From: Gracilariopsis chorda
Taxonomy: Eukaryota; Rhodophyta; Florideophyceae; Gracilariales; Gracilariaceae
NCBI GenBank assembly: GCA_003194525.1
Contig: NBIV01000356.1
Span: 1-53,762, forward strand
Reading direction: 5' to 3'
DNA length: 53,762 nucleotides
Under the pieces are notes generated by a model. It was given only the letters and a program-made list of their open reading frames with translations. It made no database searches and was not told the DNA's origin. Positions within the stretch are counted from its first letter, which is position 1; each line of letters begins with the position of its first letter. Shown here piece by piece: positions 22,175-34,300 of this stretch. Both the position numbers and the translations under genes were made by a program.

Positions 22175-22771
22175 GTTGATAGAAGCACGACAAAACAGGC
22201 GTTTTCTCGTGGTTCCCATGACTGTGATCAATCCTGATCGGCCGATTCGATCGTAATATCTCCGACAATCGGTCCAGGTTTTTCCTCGCCCAAGAAGACT
22301 TTCTACCAGCCAGCTCTTTTCGATGGGTGGAATACGTGATGGCGGATAAGAACAGGCAATGCTCTTGTATACTCCGTCGACCAATTACAACATCAAAGTT
22401 GGTGTGAAAAATGACGGAATGAAGAGCAAGGTTATGCAAGGCGTCAATACCAAGCTCGACGACCAGCCAAAGTCCAGTTGGCATATTGCAAGGACGGAAT
22501 CTCAGCGTACAATGCAACCCTGCCTTCCATGATCTATCTTGATACGAGTTGGCGTTTCTGTGTGTGTCAACTGCTTACATGGCCTTCGGCTACAGGTTAA
22601 TGTTGTCTGAGACGGAAAGGTATTGCGGCGCGATGCGGAATGCGCTAGCTCTGTTGGCCGGGGTGGAGTCATGGACAACGGCGTGAGAAAGGATGGAAGA
22701 ACGGTTGAAGACTGCTCGGGCTGTTGGGCTGCTGGAAATCGTTTCAGCGGGTGAGGTGGCAGTGGGTGTGA
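22175..22771 (+). repeat. Duplicated module, copy 2 (downstream of the NB-ARC gene)
   Basis: Partner of 16550-17090 in the same orientation. It contains an extra ~60 bases near 22625-22685 relative to copy 1. After it, no NB-ARC or WD40 sequence follows, so if the module marks the start of a family gene, the second gene has been lost or replaced. Confidence 0.7.
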
Positions 22772-25402
22772 TCCCCGTGCTCGTCAGCGGCTTGCCATCC
22801 CGCGGCACCGATGAACAGATCGTCGGCTACAGAGTATGGTACTTTTGTTCTGGCGTTTTCACAGGAATTGGTTCTTAGTGTTATGCAGACGCGCACGCCT
22901 CGTTGCGCAAGGCGGCCCTGCAGGAGGAGCATGGACATGGTCGCCTGTGATCGTGCACCACGCGTTCAATCGGCAACACTGTTGCAAGTTCATTACAACC
23001 CGAGGGAACAGGGAGAAATGGAAAGGAGAGAAAAACTTAGGCGAAGAGATTGCTGGAAGGAAGAATGCGGAGTGACGGGGCAGCTTGGTAGTTGAAGAAG
23101 ACTTCTGCCCTTCGCACTGTGCTTAGCACCTCACACATAGGCTCGCTTCCTCATGCTTTGCCCACAACTCGCATCGACGATAGCTCATTGCGGCCTGCAA
23201 GAAACCAAGCGCCGGCGACTGAGACTCCGTTTCTTCCGTCTCAGCATTGAAGAATGCTTTTTCCGGTCAATATTCGCCCGACGAGACTGGAAAAACAAAA
23301 CACGAACCGACGTCAACGATAATTTATTGCAAGACAAAGTCTCATGACGACGCCGTACCAGCGTCTGCAAGGGAGATAATGGAGACGCGTCTGGTCGTGA
23401 AGGACGCCGTGCCTGAAACCCACTTCAGGCTCGATCAATTTTTCGCAAAGCAGATAATCAACGCGCTTCCTTGCGCTCCAAAATGCTTTCTCTCTTGTTC
23501 GATCGTTCCGCTTCTACCCACGCCGCGTAAGTTCGGTATCCTGTGTGCTCCTGCAGAAGGTTTGCGAGCACTGCTGCTTCTTCCTCATCGGATGAGAAGC
23601 CGTTAAAGCCGTTTCGGTCGGCCGCTTGTACCTTTTTCGCGCCATGTAGGCCGAAGGCTCTCAATTCTGCGAGGCACTCGAAGCGCACATCATTCAGCAT
23701 GGCCTCTCTCGGGCAGTGCGCCGTGACGCGCGCCACGTCCTCCTCGGACAGCGATACACCCACGAACACGGATAGCTCGCGCGTGGCACGTTGTACCGTA
23801 CAGCTTCTTTCCCGTGACGGAGTGATTCCTATGAAGACAACTGAGTTGGGGTCTTCTGCAGGGTTTTCCTCGGAATTTCTATTACGCGCTTATCTAGGAT
23901 CGGAAAACGATTTGAAGCGATTGGCTGTTCTAACTGTACCTCGCCGACTGCGCACCGAACAAACTACAACTGCTGAACTTTGACAAACACGAAGGGCGCG
24001 CGTGCCTGGTGCATCACATATAGCATCATCTCAAGAGCGGGTGCACCAGCGTGGACTTTACCCAAGAGCACTTCCAAGGCATGCGTATTCGGCTGCGTGG
24101 TGGCACAGAAGTGCGCCGATCCTCAAATGGAAGAAATATTCGTCGCAAGGCAGCCTATAATGGTATGGGATGGGAGTTCAGAGCAAGATATAACTTCATT
24201 GATCTGATTAGGGGCCTCTCCTTGCAAGAGACTGACATGATGTCGAGAATCATTCTCCCGGAGGGGGATTTATGCAACCTCAAGACCCCAAACAAGTAAC
24301 AGTGCCAAGGGAAATCCAACTCACCTTCCAACCTTCGGTTTCGTTCGTTCGTCTACCTCCCGAAAATCGCCTCATGATCACCCGCAAGGAGAGGGTTGTA
24401 AAAAGGAATGGCATTCGGAAGCCTTCGGAGGAAAAAGGGCGCGATGGCCCCTTTCCGCGTTCCAAGTCCGATCCGAGCACATCCCAATCCGGCCGCACGC
24501 TCAAGCGTTCATCGACAATGCCGAAGATGAGCTCGAAGAATTGTATGTGCGGCCACGACGACTTCGACCACCAGATCCAGTCGTGCGTTACTCCGGGATG
24601 CGCGAAACCGCTGATGAAATGCGTGTATGTGGGGTGCACCTGCTCACAGAAGTGCACCCTAAACTCCACCTCGACATCTTCATAACAAATGGAAGCAAGA
24701 CCACTATCCCTCCACCAGACCCACGCCCTTACCCGCACCCCTTTTGCTCTGTATTCTTAGTTGAATCACGCCGCTGTCCAGAAACGAGAATCCTGCCGTG
24801 CAGAAGGGCGGTGTACAGAGTTGAGTGTGTGCTGGTTATGCAAGACAAAAAGCCTGTGGAGTATTCAATGGGGCTGATACCGCTTCGAGACTCTCATAAA
24901 GGAACAAACATTATGATTGCTACGTCCCCCAAAACCCCTAAACCATAGTAGATGGGATCCAAGATGCCATCAACCAGCGTAGAAGTAGATGTGATGCGTC
25001 CACCGTAGAGCAAACCAGAGTAACGCCGACGCTAGATGCAATAGACCATACTACCAGCGCCAATCAATCCCTCAACCTTCCCCCTCCCCCTTCCTTTCAC
25101 TCTCCCATCCCACACAGTGCAAGCGATTCCAGATGCGATAAACCAGCAGCGGAGTAGAACCGAAGCGACTAGCGGCGAAGTAGAACCGATGCGACCAGCG
25201 GCAAAGTAGAGTAGATGTAGAAGCGATGACCGCAGAAGAAGCGACCCCAGCCCCAGCCCTTCATAGGAGCGATCCGGTTGTTCTCAGTACAAAAAGGATT
25301 AGCTGTATACTTCGCCGCTTTTGCTATGGTGATGAAAGTGGCGGGGTCTAGGAAAATTATTGACATTTGGAGGATGTGAAGTAGTTGAAAAGCAAAGAAC
25401 CT
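22772..25402. other. 2.6 kb without identified genes
   Basis: Short frames are open on both strands. A forward frame at 24272-24685 (137 codons) has a Cys-rich end, with CMCGH, then C-x4-C and C-x-C spacing that could bind metal. A minus frame at 23458-23769 is Glu/Ala-rich. Neither was recognised. The 24960-25240 stretch is made of repeated AGTAGA/GCGACC words. Confidence 0.4.
25148..25215 (+). repeat. Short imperfect tandem repeat
   Basis: A unit of about 24 bases containing GTAGAACCGA followed by GCGAC and AGCGG occurs twice, with a partial third. Simple low-copy repeat. Confidence 0.6.
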
Positions 25403-26824
25403 TTATACCATTTGACGAATACGTGGGATAAGAGCCCAATACTTGTATCTCAGCAGTTTGCGTGCCCAAGACACTACGGGTGAAACAATTTGCGGAGCAG
25501 ATGCGTTAAATCGATCTGAGAGTGCCCAAATTTTGACGAAGTAGCCCAGATGTACTCCAATATCATATGCCGTCCGCGCTTCGGCTATTTGTTCAGCAGG
25601 AAACCACCTTAAGAGGTACTCGTCGATGATTGCAGAATCATCGCTTTCGTCATGGATACGGTGAAAGTCAAAAAATGGATGGGATATGCAGGCAAACTCC
25701 CAGTCAAATAAAAGAGCTCCCAGCTTGCGGGAATGACTTCTTGCTGAGTTGCAAAGTGCTGCGTCACCGTGAATTAGTGTTAGCGGAATGTCATGAGACG
25801 CAAGCCTGGTACACATGTTGTGTAGGAGTGGTCTCAACTCTCGCATTTGCTCTACGGCAACTGGATCACCTTCAGTAAACTCCCTACCCTCGGCCCAAAC
25901 GTCTATCTTCTCTTCCAACGTACTTAGATCACGAACAGGACATCCGCAATCCCTTAGCTCCTCCACATGCGGCAGAGACTTGAAATGAAGGTCTCCGATA
26001 ATGCACACAATTTCACGATATTCTGTTTCTTCGATGGCTTGTCCTAGCTCTCGTGTGACGAAACAATTTAGATTAGTACATAGCTTCAAGACCTTTGGAC
26101 AGGCCTCAGGGAACAAGTCGGCGACTTTCTGGGTTATGGAGGTCTCTTCACACCCAGATGCAGGGGATTTAAGATAGTAGTAACCCTGCGAGGACTTGGC
26201 TCGCAAAACTGTCGACGTTTCCGACACTTGAACTTGCGACACACGACCAATGTTCTGAGCACCGTCAGCCGCAGCTGTAGATATTAGAAGGTTGGCAGCC
26301 TTTCGATGCCATCCAAATTTTTGCCGCTGACCTGTTAGAGAACCGAGGAAGTGGGTGTTTGGTGCCATAACACTAACAACCAGCTGAAACACCGAACGCA
26401 ACACATTGTGCTCATCGAAATCATTCAAATGCGAGACAACAAACTGGGCGTTCTTCCATTCTGAGTATTGTGATAGTCTTAGATCATCGACTCCTCCATG
26501 ACAGACACATTCTGCTAAGACTAGCGTTGCATGTGCCCGCTTTCTTTTTTTCTTCCGCCACCAGACAATCCAATCTCCTAAAAGCTCAGCCACTGCAACA
26601 AAATGAACTTGGTCGCTGAATGCTTTCTCCATGTCCTGGCAGCAACGAACAGCAAGGTTCGCATCTGAGCCTGATTGGAAAGGGTAATCCACCACCGGTA
26701 GATCCCATTGCTCATACTCGCGAGTCATAAGAACCTTACGACGGTCTTTGCAAAGGAGAAGAAAGCGAATCTCGTAAGGAAATATCTCACGGAGGAGCTC
26801 CTCTTTTGTATTTTCGTCGGCCAT
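25403..26824 (-). CDS. APH-family phosphotransferase with possible Nudix-like N-terminus
   Basis: An intact 473-codon frame from ATG at 26824. Residues ~165-440 follow the aminoglycoside/choline-kinase-like APH fold: a WHRKAANLL helix, a YYYLKS strand with the likely ATP-anchoring Lys, a glycine-poor N-lobe, then the catalytic loop IHGDAALCN (residues 351-359) and the metal site LLFDWEFA (371-378). Residues ~15-110 (RFLLLCKDRRKVLMTREYEQWDLP) resemble the strand pattern of a Nudix domain but lack a clear Nudix box. These kinases phosphorylate small hydroxylated molecules; the substrate cannot be read from sequence. No lesion was seen, so this is the best candidate for an intact host gene. Confidence 0.75.
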   Translation of the reverse strand: MADENTKEELLREIFPYEIRFLLLCKDRRKVLMTREYEQWDLPVVDYPFQSGSDANLAVRCCQDMEKAFSDQVHFVAVAELLGDWIVWWRKKKRKRAHATLVLAECVCHGGVDDLRLSQYSEWKNAQFVVSHLNDFDEHNVLRSVFQLVVSVMAPNTHFLGSLTGQRQKFGWHRKAANLLISTAAADGAQNIGRVSQVQVSETSTVLRAKSSQGYYYLKSPASGCEETSITQKVADLFPEACPKVLKLCTNLNCFVTRELGQAIEETEYREIVCIIGDLHFKSLPHVEELRDCGCPVRDLSTLEEKIDVWAEGREFTEGDPVAVEQMRELRPLLHNMCTRLASHDIPLTLIHGDAALCNSARSHSRKLGALLFDWEFACISHPFFDFHRIHDESDDSAIIDEYLLRWFPAEQIAEARTAYDIGVHLGYFVKIWALSDRFNASAPQIVSPVVSWARKLLRYKYWALIPRIRQMV

Positions 26825-28876
26825 GAGTGCGGTGGAGAGAGAGAGACGTCTGTTACTTGGTTGTGAAGAGAAAGAGAGAGGGTTAGCGCGTCAGGACCTC
26901 CCTGCTGGGGACGCGTCTCTTTCGGGCCGCAGTGGCGGGAGTACAGTTTATTCGGCAAACGATAAGGGGTGCTCATTCAAAGCAACCAGGAATAGAAAAC
27001 ATTTTTCATCTCCAAAAAATTATATGGCCACTTTTAAAATTTTCAGCGTCATGTCTTGAGTCATGTCTTGAAGAGTCAAAAAAGTTATGTACTAGTGTCT
27101 GTTAACGGGCCATTTCAAACCAGCTTTGTTCCGAGGGCGTCCATCGACTGATAAACGACAGCTGAGGTGTTGTCCGAGAAGGTTTCTATATAACCGACTG
27201 CCTATCACCTTCTCAAGTGAAGGCGGAAAACTACAGTTTCTACTACGTTCTGCATCAATTTCAACTCGCGCTCCAGATGGCTGATTAATGAGTTCATGTG
27301 CGCCAGTTTGGTTGCGTCGTCGCCGATGGCGCGCCCGAGGTTGAGCGCGTCCATGGCGGCGAGCAGCGCGCGTTTGGCCGCTTGCACGCTTTGCGCGCTC
27401 ATTGTGACGCGCGCAAAGATGTGGCGCGGAGACGAACGCCATGCGCGTACGGCGGGCGGGTGGATCTCCGTAGCTCTCTAGAAACAATCAGCGTGACAGC
27501 GAGGGAGATACTCTTCGATTTGTTCCAACATCGAAGGGGGCCAGCTTTCCCATTTTCATGCCGCCAAATATGAAATGCGGAAAAGTGGAGCGAAAAGTTT
27601 CACCACGCGCCTGCACTCGCTGCGAGAAGCGCGCAAGTGACATGCGTCGCGCGAGCTCGCTGCGCTGCTGCTGTGTTCCAATGTTCTACGACTTGGCGGC
27701 AGCGCCAGTCGAATCCCGAACGCACTTCCCTCGTCCGGAGCGATCGTCACAGCTGAACTTGGCCTCTGAGTTCGCATTCTCGGGTGCACGTCCTGCTGAG
27801 ACTTCGATGACGTTCCCCCACGCCCTTGAAAGTGGCATTGTTCCTCCCAATACTGTCTAGATCCTTTTGATGCACCTGCTACAAACACTCCAGCTTTGGC
27901 AACATCTTCGCGCTTGCATACCACTCTGTAGCTACTCGTGGCTTGAACGTACTTTGGCCAACATGTTGAGCAAGGACGACGGGGCTCAGTATGAAGGGCA
28001 CAAGGTGTAGAATCCGAGTGAAAACACTTTCCTGTACGGCCTCCAAGTACCACTATGTGGCGTCGAACTGTTCAAATTCAAAATACCTGTGAGAGATTAG
28101 CAGCAGATTACGGACATGTGCACTTGATACAGCTTAGTATCTCGACGCCTCTGCCCAAATTGATTTGTGCAACTTGGCGCTCCGGTGTGCCCCACGGTGT
28201 TAATGAGCTGTTGTAGACGGTAGGCAACAACTTTCATGGTGCACACTTTTCAGTGGGTCCTTCTGGTGACCGTCACGGAGAACGACCAGCTCTATGTTTC
28301 AAACTCTTCCGAAGGCCACACGGGCTTATCAAAGGGACAGTAAGGGCCAAGACCGCGTAGAAAGTTTCTAAAGCTGTCAGTAGTTTTGGCCGAGCGACCA
28401 ATCAAGACGGTGGAGATAGGAACGAATAGTTCTTGCCTTGTTCTTTTTGCAGCCAGTCTGATCTTCAGAAATCAGCTAGTACAGCGTGTTACCTTTTTCC
28501 TCTATGAAGGCTGTGAGTGGCCTTCATGGTTTTCGAGTAAGAACGAAGAGACGAAGCCGAATAGAGCATGGTCGAATGAGCTGAATGTGGATCGCTCGCA
28601 ACACGGCAGCAACTACCGACGCAAGCGGAACGCCGAGTGTGTGTGTCGCCCACATCTAGGGAACAAAGCAAAAATCCAGTTGCATAGGCCCCATTGGAGG
28701 CTGCTCACTCTTGACGGTCAGTAATCCTTTACAATGGAAGCATGCTTTTCTGTTATTCAGTACAACCCTCAACCTGCAAATGTCCCCAAGGCTCACCTTG
28801 CCCGCACGAGCATCGCCCACAGCCTGCGCATGGCAGCGAATTGAAGGTGATAGTATCACATTTTGAAGAAGCACTT
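26825..28876. other. 2 kb without identified genes
   Basis: A minus-strand frame at 27205-27402 (65 codons) has a regular Ala/Leu helical composition and G+C-rich codons, so it may be a real small or partial gene. A 165-codon minus frame at 27556-28053 contains a Cys/His cluster near its start. A plus frame lies at 28386-28724. None was recognised. Confidence 0.4.
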
Positions 28877-30150
28877 TCACTTTGCATCAGATGCTCTCTC
28901 AAACACCATTGCCGTAGAACCACCTCCACCGTTACATATACCAGCGACTCCCGATCGAGAATCCGTATGCTTCATGACGCTGAGCAATGTAACTGCAATT
29001 CGTGCTCCGCTACACCCTATAGGGTGTCCTAGGCTAACTGCGCCTCCAGAGAAGTTCACTTTTTCTTCTGGCAATGCCAGAATCATCGAGTTTGCCAAAG
29101 CCACCACCGAAAACGCCTCGTTCAATTCAAACACATCAACTTCGTCAATGCTCCTTCCGCCGCGTTTCAACGCTTTTGGAATAGATGATGATGGCGCTGT
29201 GGTGAACTGTCCTGGTTCTACTTCACCGTCGGCAAACCCGCGTATGGTGGCCAGCACTGGCAAACCGAGTTCAACAGCTTTTGACATGCTGACAAGTACG
29301 AGCGCCGCTGCACCATCGTTCAAACCGGAGGCATTTCCTCTGGTTACTGTGCCGCTTCCATCTTTAATGAAAGAGGTTGACAACGACTTTATAGTTGATG
29401 CATCAATGCGGAAGCATTCCTCATCTCTTTCCACACATATGTCTCCCCTTTCCCTTATGACGACTGGTACAACCTCTGAGTAGAATTTCTTATCTTCCCA
29501 TGCGGCTTGCGATCGCCGATAGCTCTCAATTGCGTGTCTATCCTGCATTTTGCGGGTTATGCCATGACGTTTTGAACAACTTTCAGCGCAGAGAGCCATA
29601 TGGTTCTCGTTATACGGGTCAATTAACCCGTCCCGCAGCAGTCCATCTACCAACTGCCCGTTGCCAATACGATAGCCGAAACGAGCCTCTGGAACGTAGA
29701 ATGGTATTCTAGACATACTTTCCCCACCTCCAGCAACGACAATTTTTGCTTAGCCTAGAATTATGTCTTGGGCAGCCATGGATAAAGTCTTCAGACCTGA
29801 TGAACATACCTTGTTCACTGTGGTACACACACAAGAAATGGGCAAACGCGTCCCCATCGCTGCTTGTCGGGCTGGAGCTTGTCCGAGCGCAGCAGAACAT
29901 GCGTTCCCCATGTAACACGCATCTACATCACATGGCGGACGCCGGCCTTCTTCAGTGCACCAGGAATTACAAGTTAGTTTCGATCTTGCATCAGTACAAT
30001 TCACGTTGCGCTGAGTTGCACGCACCTTGGATGGCAATGAAGCCCAGTCTTGTTGCAGAGACTCTGGCGAGCGAGCCACCATATGAGCCAATTGGAGTTC
30101 GTGCCGCTCCAAGTCGGAGCCTCCGACTACAACGACTTCATTCGGTCTTA
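28877..30150 (-). pseudogene. Acetyl-CoA C-acetyltransferase (thiolase) pseudogene
   Basis: All thiolase landmarks are present: ARTPIGS in the N-terminal part, GNACSAALGQAPARQAA, the nucleophile Cys in NKVCSSGLK, then GGGESMS, NEAFSVVA with the catalytic His partner region, GHPIGCSGAR and the final CNGGGG. Thiolases condense or cleave acetyl-CoA and acetoacetyl-CoA. A single TAA (29750-29752) splits the gene between QDIILG and AKIVVAGG, where relatives often have Gln or His. Upstream, the ARTPIGS segment is in another frame, and a ~67-base interruption after AIQG (see findings) may be an intron or insertion. The upstream end lies ~100 bases from the LTR of element B, which probably separated the gene from its promoter. 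Confidence 0.85.
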
Positions 30151-30245
30151 TGACTTTCAGAAGATGGGATGGGACGTGGTTAAGGTCTTGTCTTGTTTTA
30201 AGACGCTTGTTGACGCGCAGAAACTCAAAAAGAGGCGCATTCAAG

Positions 30246-30250
30246 GTTAT
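30246..30250. other. Target-site duplicate of element B, left copy
   Basis: GTTAT directly abuts the LTR. The partner at 38411-38415 is GTTGT, four of five bases identical, as expected for the 5-base duplication made by Ty3/gypsy integrases followed by one mutation. Confidence 0.7.
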
Positions 30251-31293
30251 TGAAGACGCCATTTTGGTGGCAAAAACAGCGCGGCGATTACAAGCCAAAA
30301 TGAAACAAAAAAAATACCCTCTTCGTAGCAAAACAAGGAGCGCTAGCCACCAACAATGACCAACTGTGGGCCTTCAAACCACCGGAGTAGACAAACGTAA
30401 ACAACAACCGAATAACGGGACGAGTCAGAGCGATTCCAAGTCCAACACCTGCGATTAATCCACAATAAATCTCACGCTGAATGGCTTGATCAACGAATCC
30501 TTTTCTCGGTGAACACAGCAGCCCAAAACAAAGTATAGAAATAAATATGAACGATCCAGAGGCACTTCTTCAGGATCAAACAGATAAAACCTTAAAGAAA
30601 AAAAGGAGAAACCAAGGCCAAGAAACACCAAGATATGGAGGGTTGTTGGTTGGAGGCCGGGACCACGGGCCAGCCAAAGGAAAGTAGTTAAAAGACCCCA
30701 GCCCAAGGTTGCTACCCCTACGGACAGGACTGCTGATGCTGGTTGAAGCCTGGGGGTTGGGGTTGAGCTGGGAGGTGTGGTGGCCGCAGTTGGAGCAGAA
30801 GCCAACTTCTGGCGCCTTTTATAGAAAAAAACCCAGGAACTATCTCTAGCTAAGAGTAGTGCCATAACATGCCAGCTTGGCATTAGATTCTAATCAATCC
30901 TCTAGACTACACGCGCATACGCAGCGCATATACTTGCGTCTCTAGCCTACAGCGTAAGCATAATTTCTACTCATAACAATAGACATGATAGCTATCTACG
31001 ACCACAAACCACAACTCTTGACTCTTGACGTTGGAAGCCCTTTTTGTAGCCAACAATTGCACCAGCGGTAAGCAATAATATCATGCCCGACAGCGGTGAA
31101 GAGTTCCGTAAGAGTAATATAGAGTACAGAAGAACACTCCAGATTCAACTGGAGGGTTCTGTAGGCGTAGTCAATATTAATTAGTGGCAACAGGCAGTCC
31201 CTCCTTGCTGCCAACAGCGACCCACCCATACACGTTGCAAAGTGCCTTCCGTAAACTTTACGTGCGCACGACACGCGTTGAACACACTTCACA
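30251..31293 (-). repeat. 3' LTR of element B
   Basis: Begins TGTGAAGTG and ends CGTCTTCA on the minus strand (TG...CA). Aligns with 37374-38410 throughout. Contains one extra CTTGACTCTT-type duplication near 31015-31030 relative to the other copy. Confidence 0.93.
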
Positions 31294-31304
31294 CTCCCCT
31301 CCTT
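31294..31304 (-). other. Polypurine tract of element B
   Basis: On the minus strand AAGGAGGGGAG lies immediately before the 3' LTR, exactly where plus-strand DNA synthesis is primed. Confidence 0.8.
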
Positions 31305-31359
31305 AGCGGTCGCTTCCCCGGGCGACCGAGAACCAATAGACTGACATTGACTGTGGGTT

Positions 31360-34300
31360 CTAGACAGGGCGAAAACTGAAGGTGAATGGTATATCCATGT
31401 GGTTTTGATCTGGGTCATAGCTTAGCACAAACTGACGGCCACTCCTTAACTGCGCCATGAATTCTGTAGTTTCACGCGAGTACGTCTTTTCTGGCGGTAA
31501 GTGTCCGTACTGTCCCACGACAAAATGATAGAGATAAGTTACGAACTCAACACTGACAACCTGTCCAATGGCGGTGTGAAGTTGATCAATCAACGACAGA
31601 AGCGTCTGAAAGGTGTCCGGCCTGAGATAGGGTCCATAAAGCTTGTAGATTGACAAACACAAATGCAGAAGGTTCCACACAACCTTCTCACGAACATGCC
31701 CGGGTTCACCAAGCGGTGCGAGCCAGGCAGATATTGGTCTTCCAGCAACGAAAAGCATTTGCAGGTTATCATCTTGGTCGCAAAGGCCGTAGTTAACCAT
31801 CATCGGTAATACGATCGGGTTGGATCCCAAATCTACCATATATTCCTCTTCCTCATGGTGAAGCACCATATTCACGCGCATGTTTTTCCTGTGTGTATCG
31901 GTACAGCACTTCCGACCATGTACGACGACGCAGGATGATGAGTGAGGTTGGCGTGGGTTGTAAAGCATCAGGCGGCGTGCGTGAATTCCTTCCCGAATGA
32001 AGTGGTTTCCTTCTGACATGAGTTTGTAGCGTGGGTGTTTAGCTTTGACTACGCGGCAGGGTCCGTAGTACTTTGATCTGAACGCAGGCCATTTCACGTT
32101 CGGGTTCAGAGCCTTTCCACGCATCACCAACACCTGATCCCCTACCTGAAACCTGTGTCCGTACTTCTTGTTATCTTCGCGGATTGGTTGCGATACAACT
32201 CGTTGAGCGCGGTGAGCTAACGCCGCCAAAACTTCCACTCGACGATGAAGCGGAGTAGACACACGAAGCAAAGTGACCGGATCGGAGGGATACATGCGTG
32301 GCATTGTTCCGTAAAGGATTTCAAAGGGTGAATGCCCTTCTCTCAATTTTCGGCGTCTATATCCGTACAAAACGTTTGGTATCGCTTCATCCCACTGCAT
32401 ATTTCCACTTGTGACAACCTTTGCCAATGAATGTTTAATAGTGCCGAACATTCTCTCAGCACGCCCGTCCGACATAGGGGCGTATGCAAGAGTTGGTTTC
32501 CATTGGATCCCCTTGCTCTCAACGAACTCCTGCACCGCTTTTGCCATGAACGACGTGGCATTGTCCAATACGATTACACGAGGAAAGCCAAAGGGGTCAA
32601 TGATCTGGGTCCTGATAAAATCGAGCACCACCGCAGCCGTAGAGTTTGGGGTGGCCACGGCTATAGGCCATCCAGTCAGGTGCTCCACCCCAACGAGCAT
32701 GAACTTGTTTCCGGCCATTGTGACCGGGAAAGGGCCAGCAAAATCCAAAGAAAATACATGAAATATTCCGGTCAACGGAAAACGCTGCCCGGCTTGGTAG
32801 GATGTCAGAGGCTTTGATAGTTGACATTCCTTGCAGCTTTTGACGTAATTCGATATTTTTGCAATGAGGCCAGGCCACCAGAATCGATCCGTGACAAATT
32901 TTCTCGTAGCCGTGAAGTCCCAATGTCCCATGTCGTCATGAAACATCCTTAGCAATGGCTCACGCTCCTCAACGGATGGAACGGCACGCAAGCCATCAGG
33001 CGTTTTTCGAAACAATCTTCTTTCCCAGACAACAAATTTTCCTGAGTTTCTCTTTACTGCAATCCTCAAATTGGTGTCGGGCTCTTCGAAAGGCATGCCG
33101 CTGATGTGGCGTGCAATGTTGGCGTAGTAGGGCTCCAGCCCATGAACGTACCCTGCATCCTGCACATTCAGCACCTCAACGGCCTGATCTGCGGGTTCTT
33201 TGCAGTCAGCATAACGTGAGAGGTAATCAGCAGCAGAGTTCCGAGCGCCAGGCCTGTACACGATGTCAAACTCGTATTCGGCAAAGAGGTCGAGCCAGCG
33301 AGCCAGGCGGCCGTGCACGTCTTTCTTCTTGAACGCATAGCTCAGTGCTTGGTGATCAGTAACCAGCTGAAACGGAGCGGCTCCGAGTAGGTAAATACGA
33401 AACTTCTTCAGGGCGAAAACCACCGCCAGAGCTTCCTTTTCACATACGGAGTACCTCTTTTCGGCCTCGCTCATCGGGCTGCTTGCGAACTGAACGGGAT
33501 GGAACATCCCATCTTCTTTCTTCTGTGACAGAACCGCGCCTACGGCAACAGATGAGGCATCCGTTTCGACGCGGAAAGGCACTCTGAAGTCTGGGAACCT
33601 CAATACCGGCGGACTGGTGAGTGTTTCCTTAAGCGCCCTAAATGCCACGAGCATTTCATCCGTGAAGGTAAACTTCTTCTTTTTTGAGGTTGTGGCATGT
33701 AGTTCGCCTGCAATTCCCGAAACATTGCGTATAAAGCGCCTGTAATACCCCGCGAGCCCGAGAAAACTTCTCAGCTCAGTCACCGTCCTCGGATCCGGTG
33801 CCTTGAGTATGGCCTCTACCTTGGTCTGGTCCACCGATACACATTCTCTGTCCACGACGTGCCCTAGCAATGAAATACTGGACTGCGCAAAGCTGCATTT
33901 AGTTATTTTCATCTTAAGTCCGTGTATGGCGATCGTCTGTAGCATATTCGTGATATGCTGTATATGTTCCTCCAGTGTACGCGAGAAGATGACAACATCG
34001 TCGATATAGACTCTGACATACTCATGCTCGTCTAGGATGGTTTCCATCATTCTTTGGAACGTTGCTGGGGCATTCATAAGTCCGAAAGGCATTACCTCGA
34101 ATTGAAAAGTTCCCTGTCGGCAGACGAATGTAGTCATTTCCTTGCATTCTGGGGACATGCGAATCTGCCAGTACCCCGAGAAAAGGTCCAGAGTCGTGAA
34201 GAAAGAATTTCCTCTGAGGTCGTCGAAGATCTGTTCCATATGAGGGAGTGGCCACCTATCCGCTTTCATTCTCTTATTCAGAGTACGATAGTCCACACAG

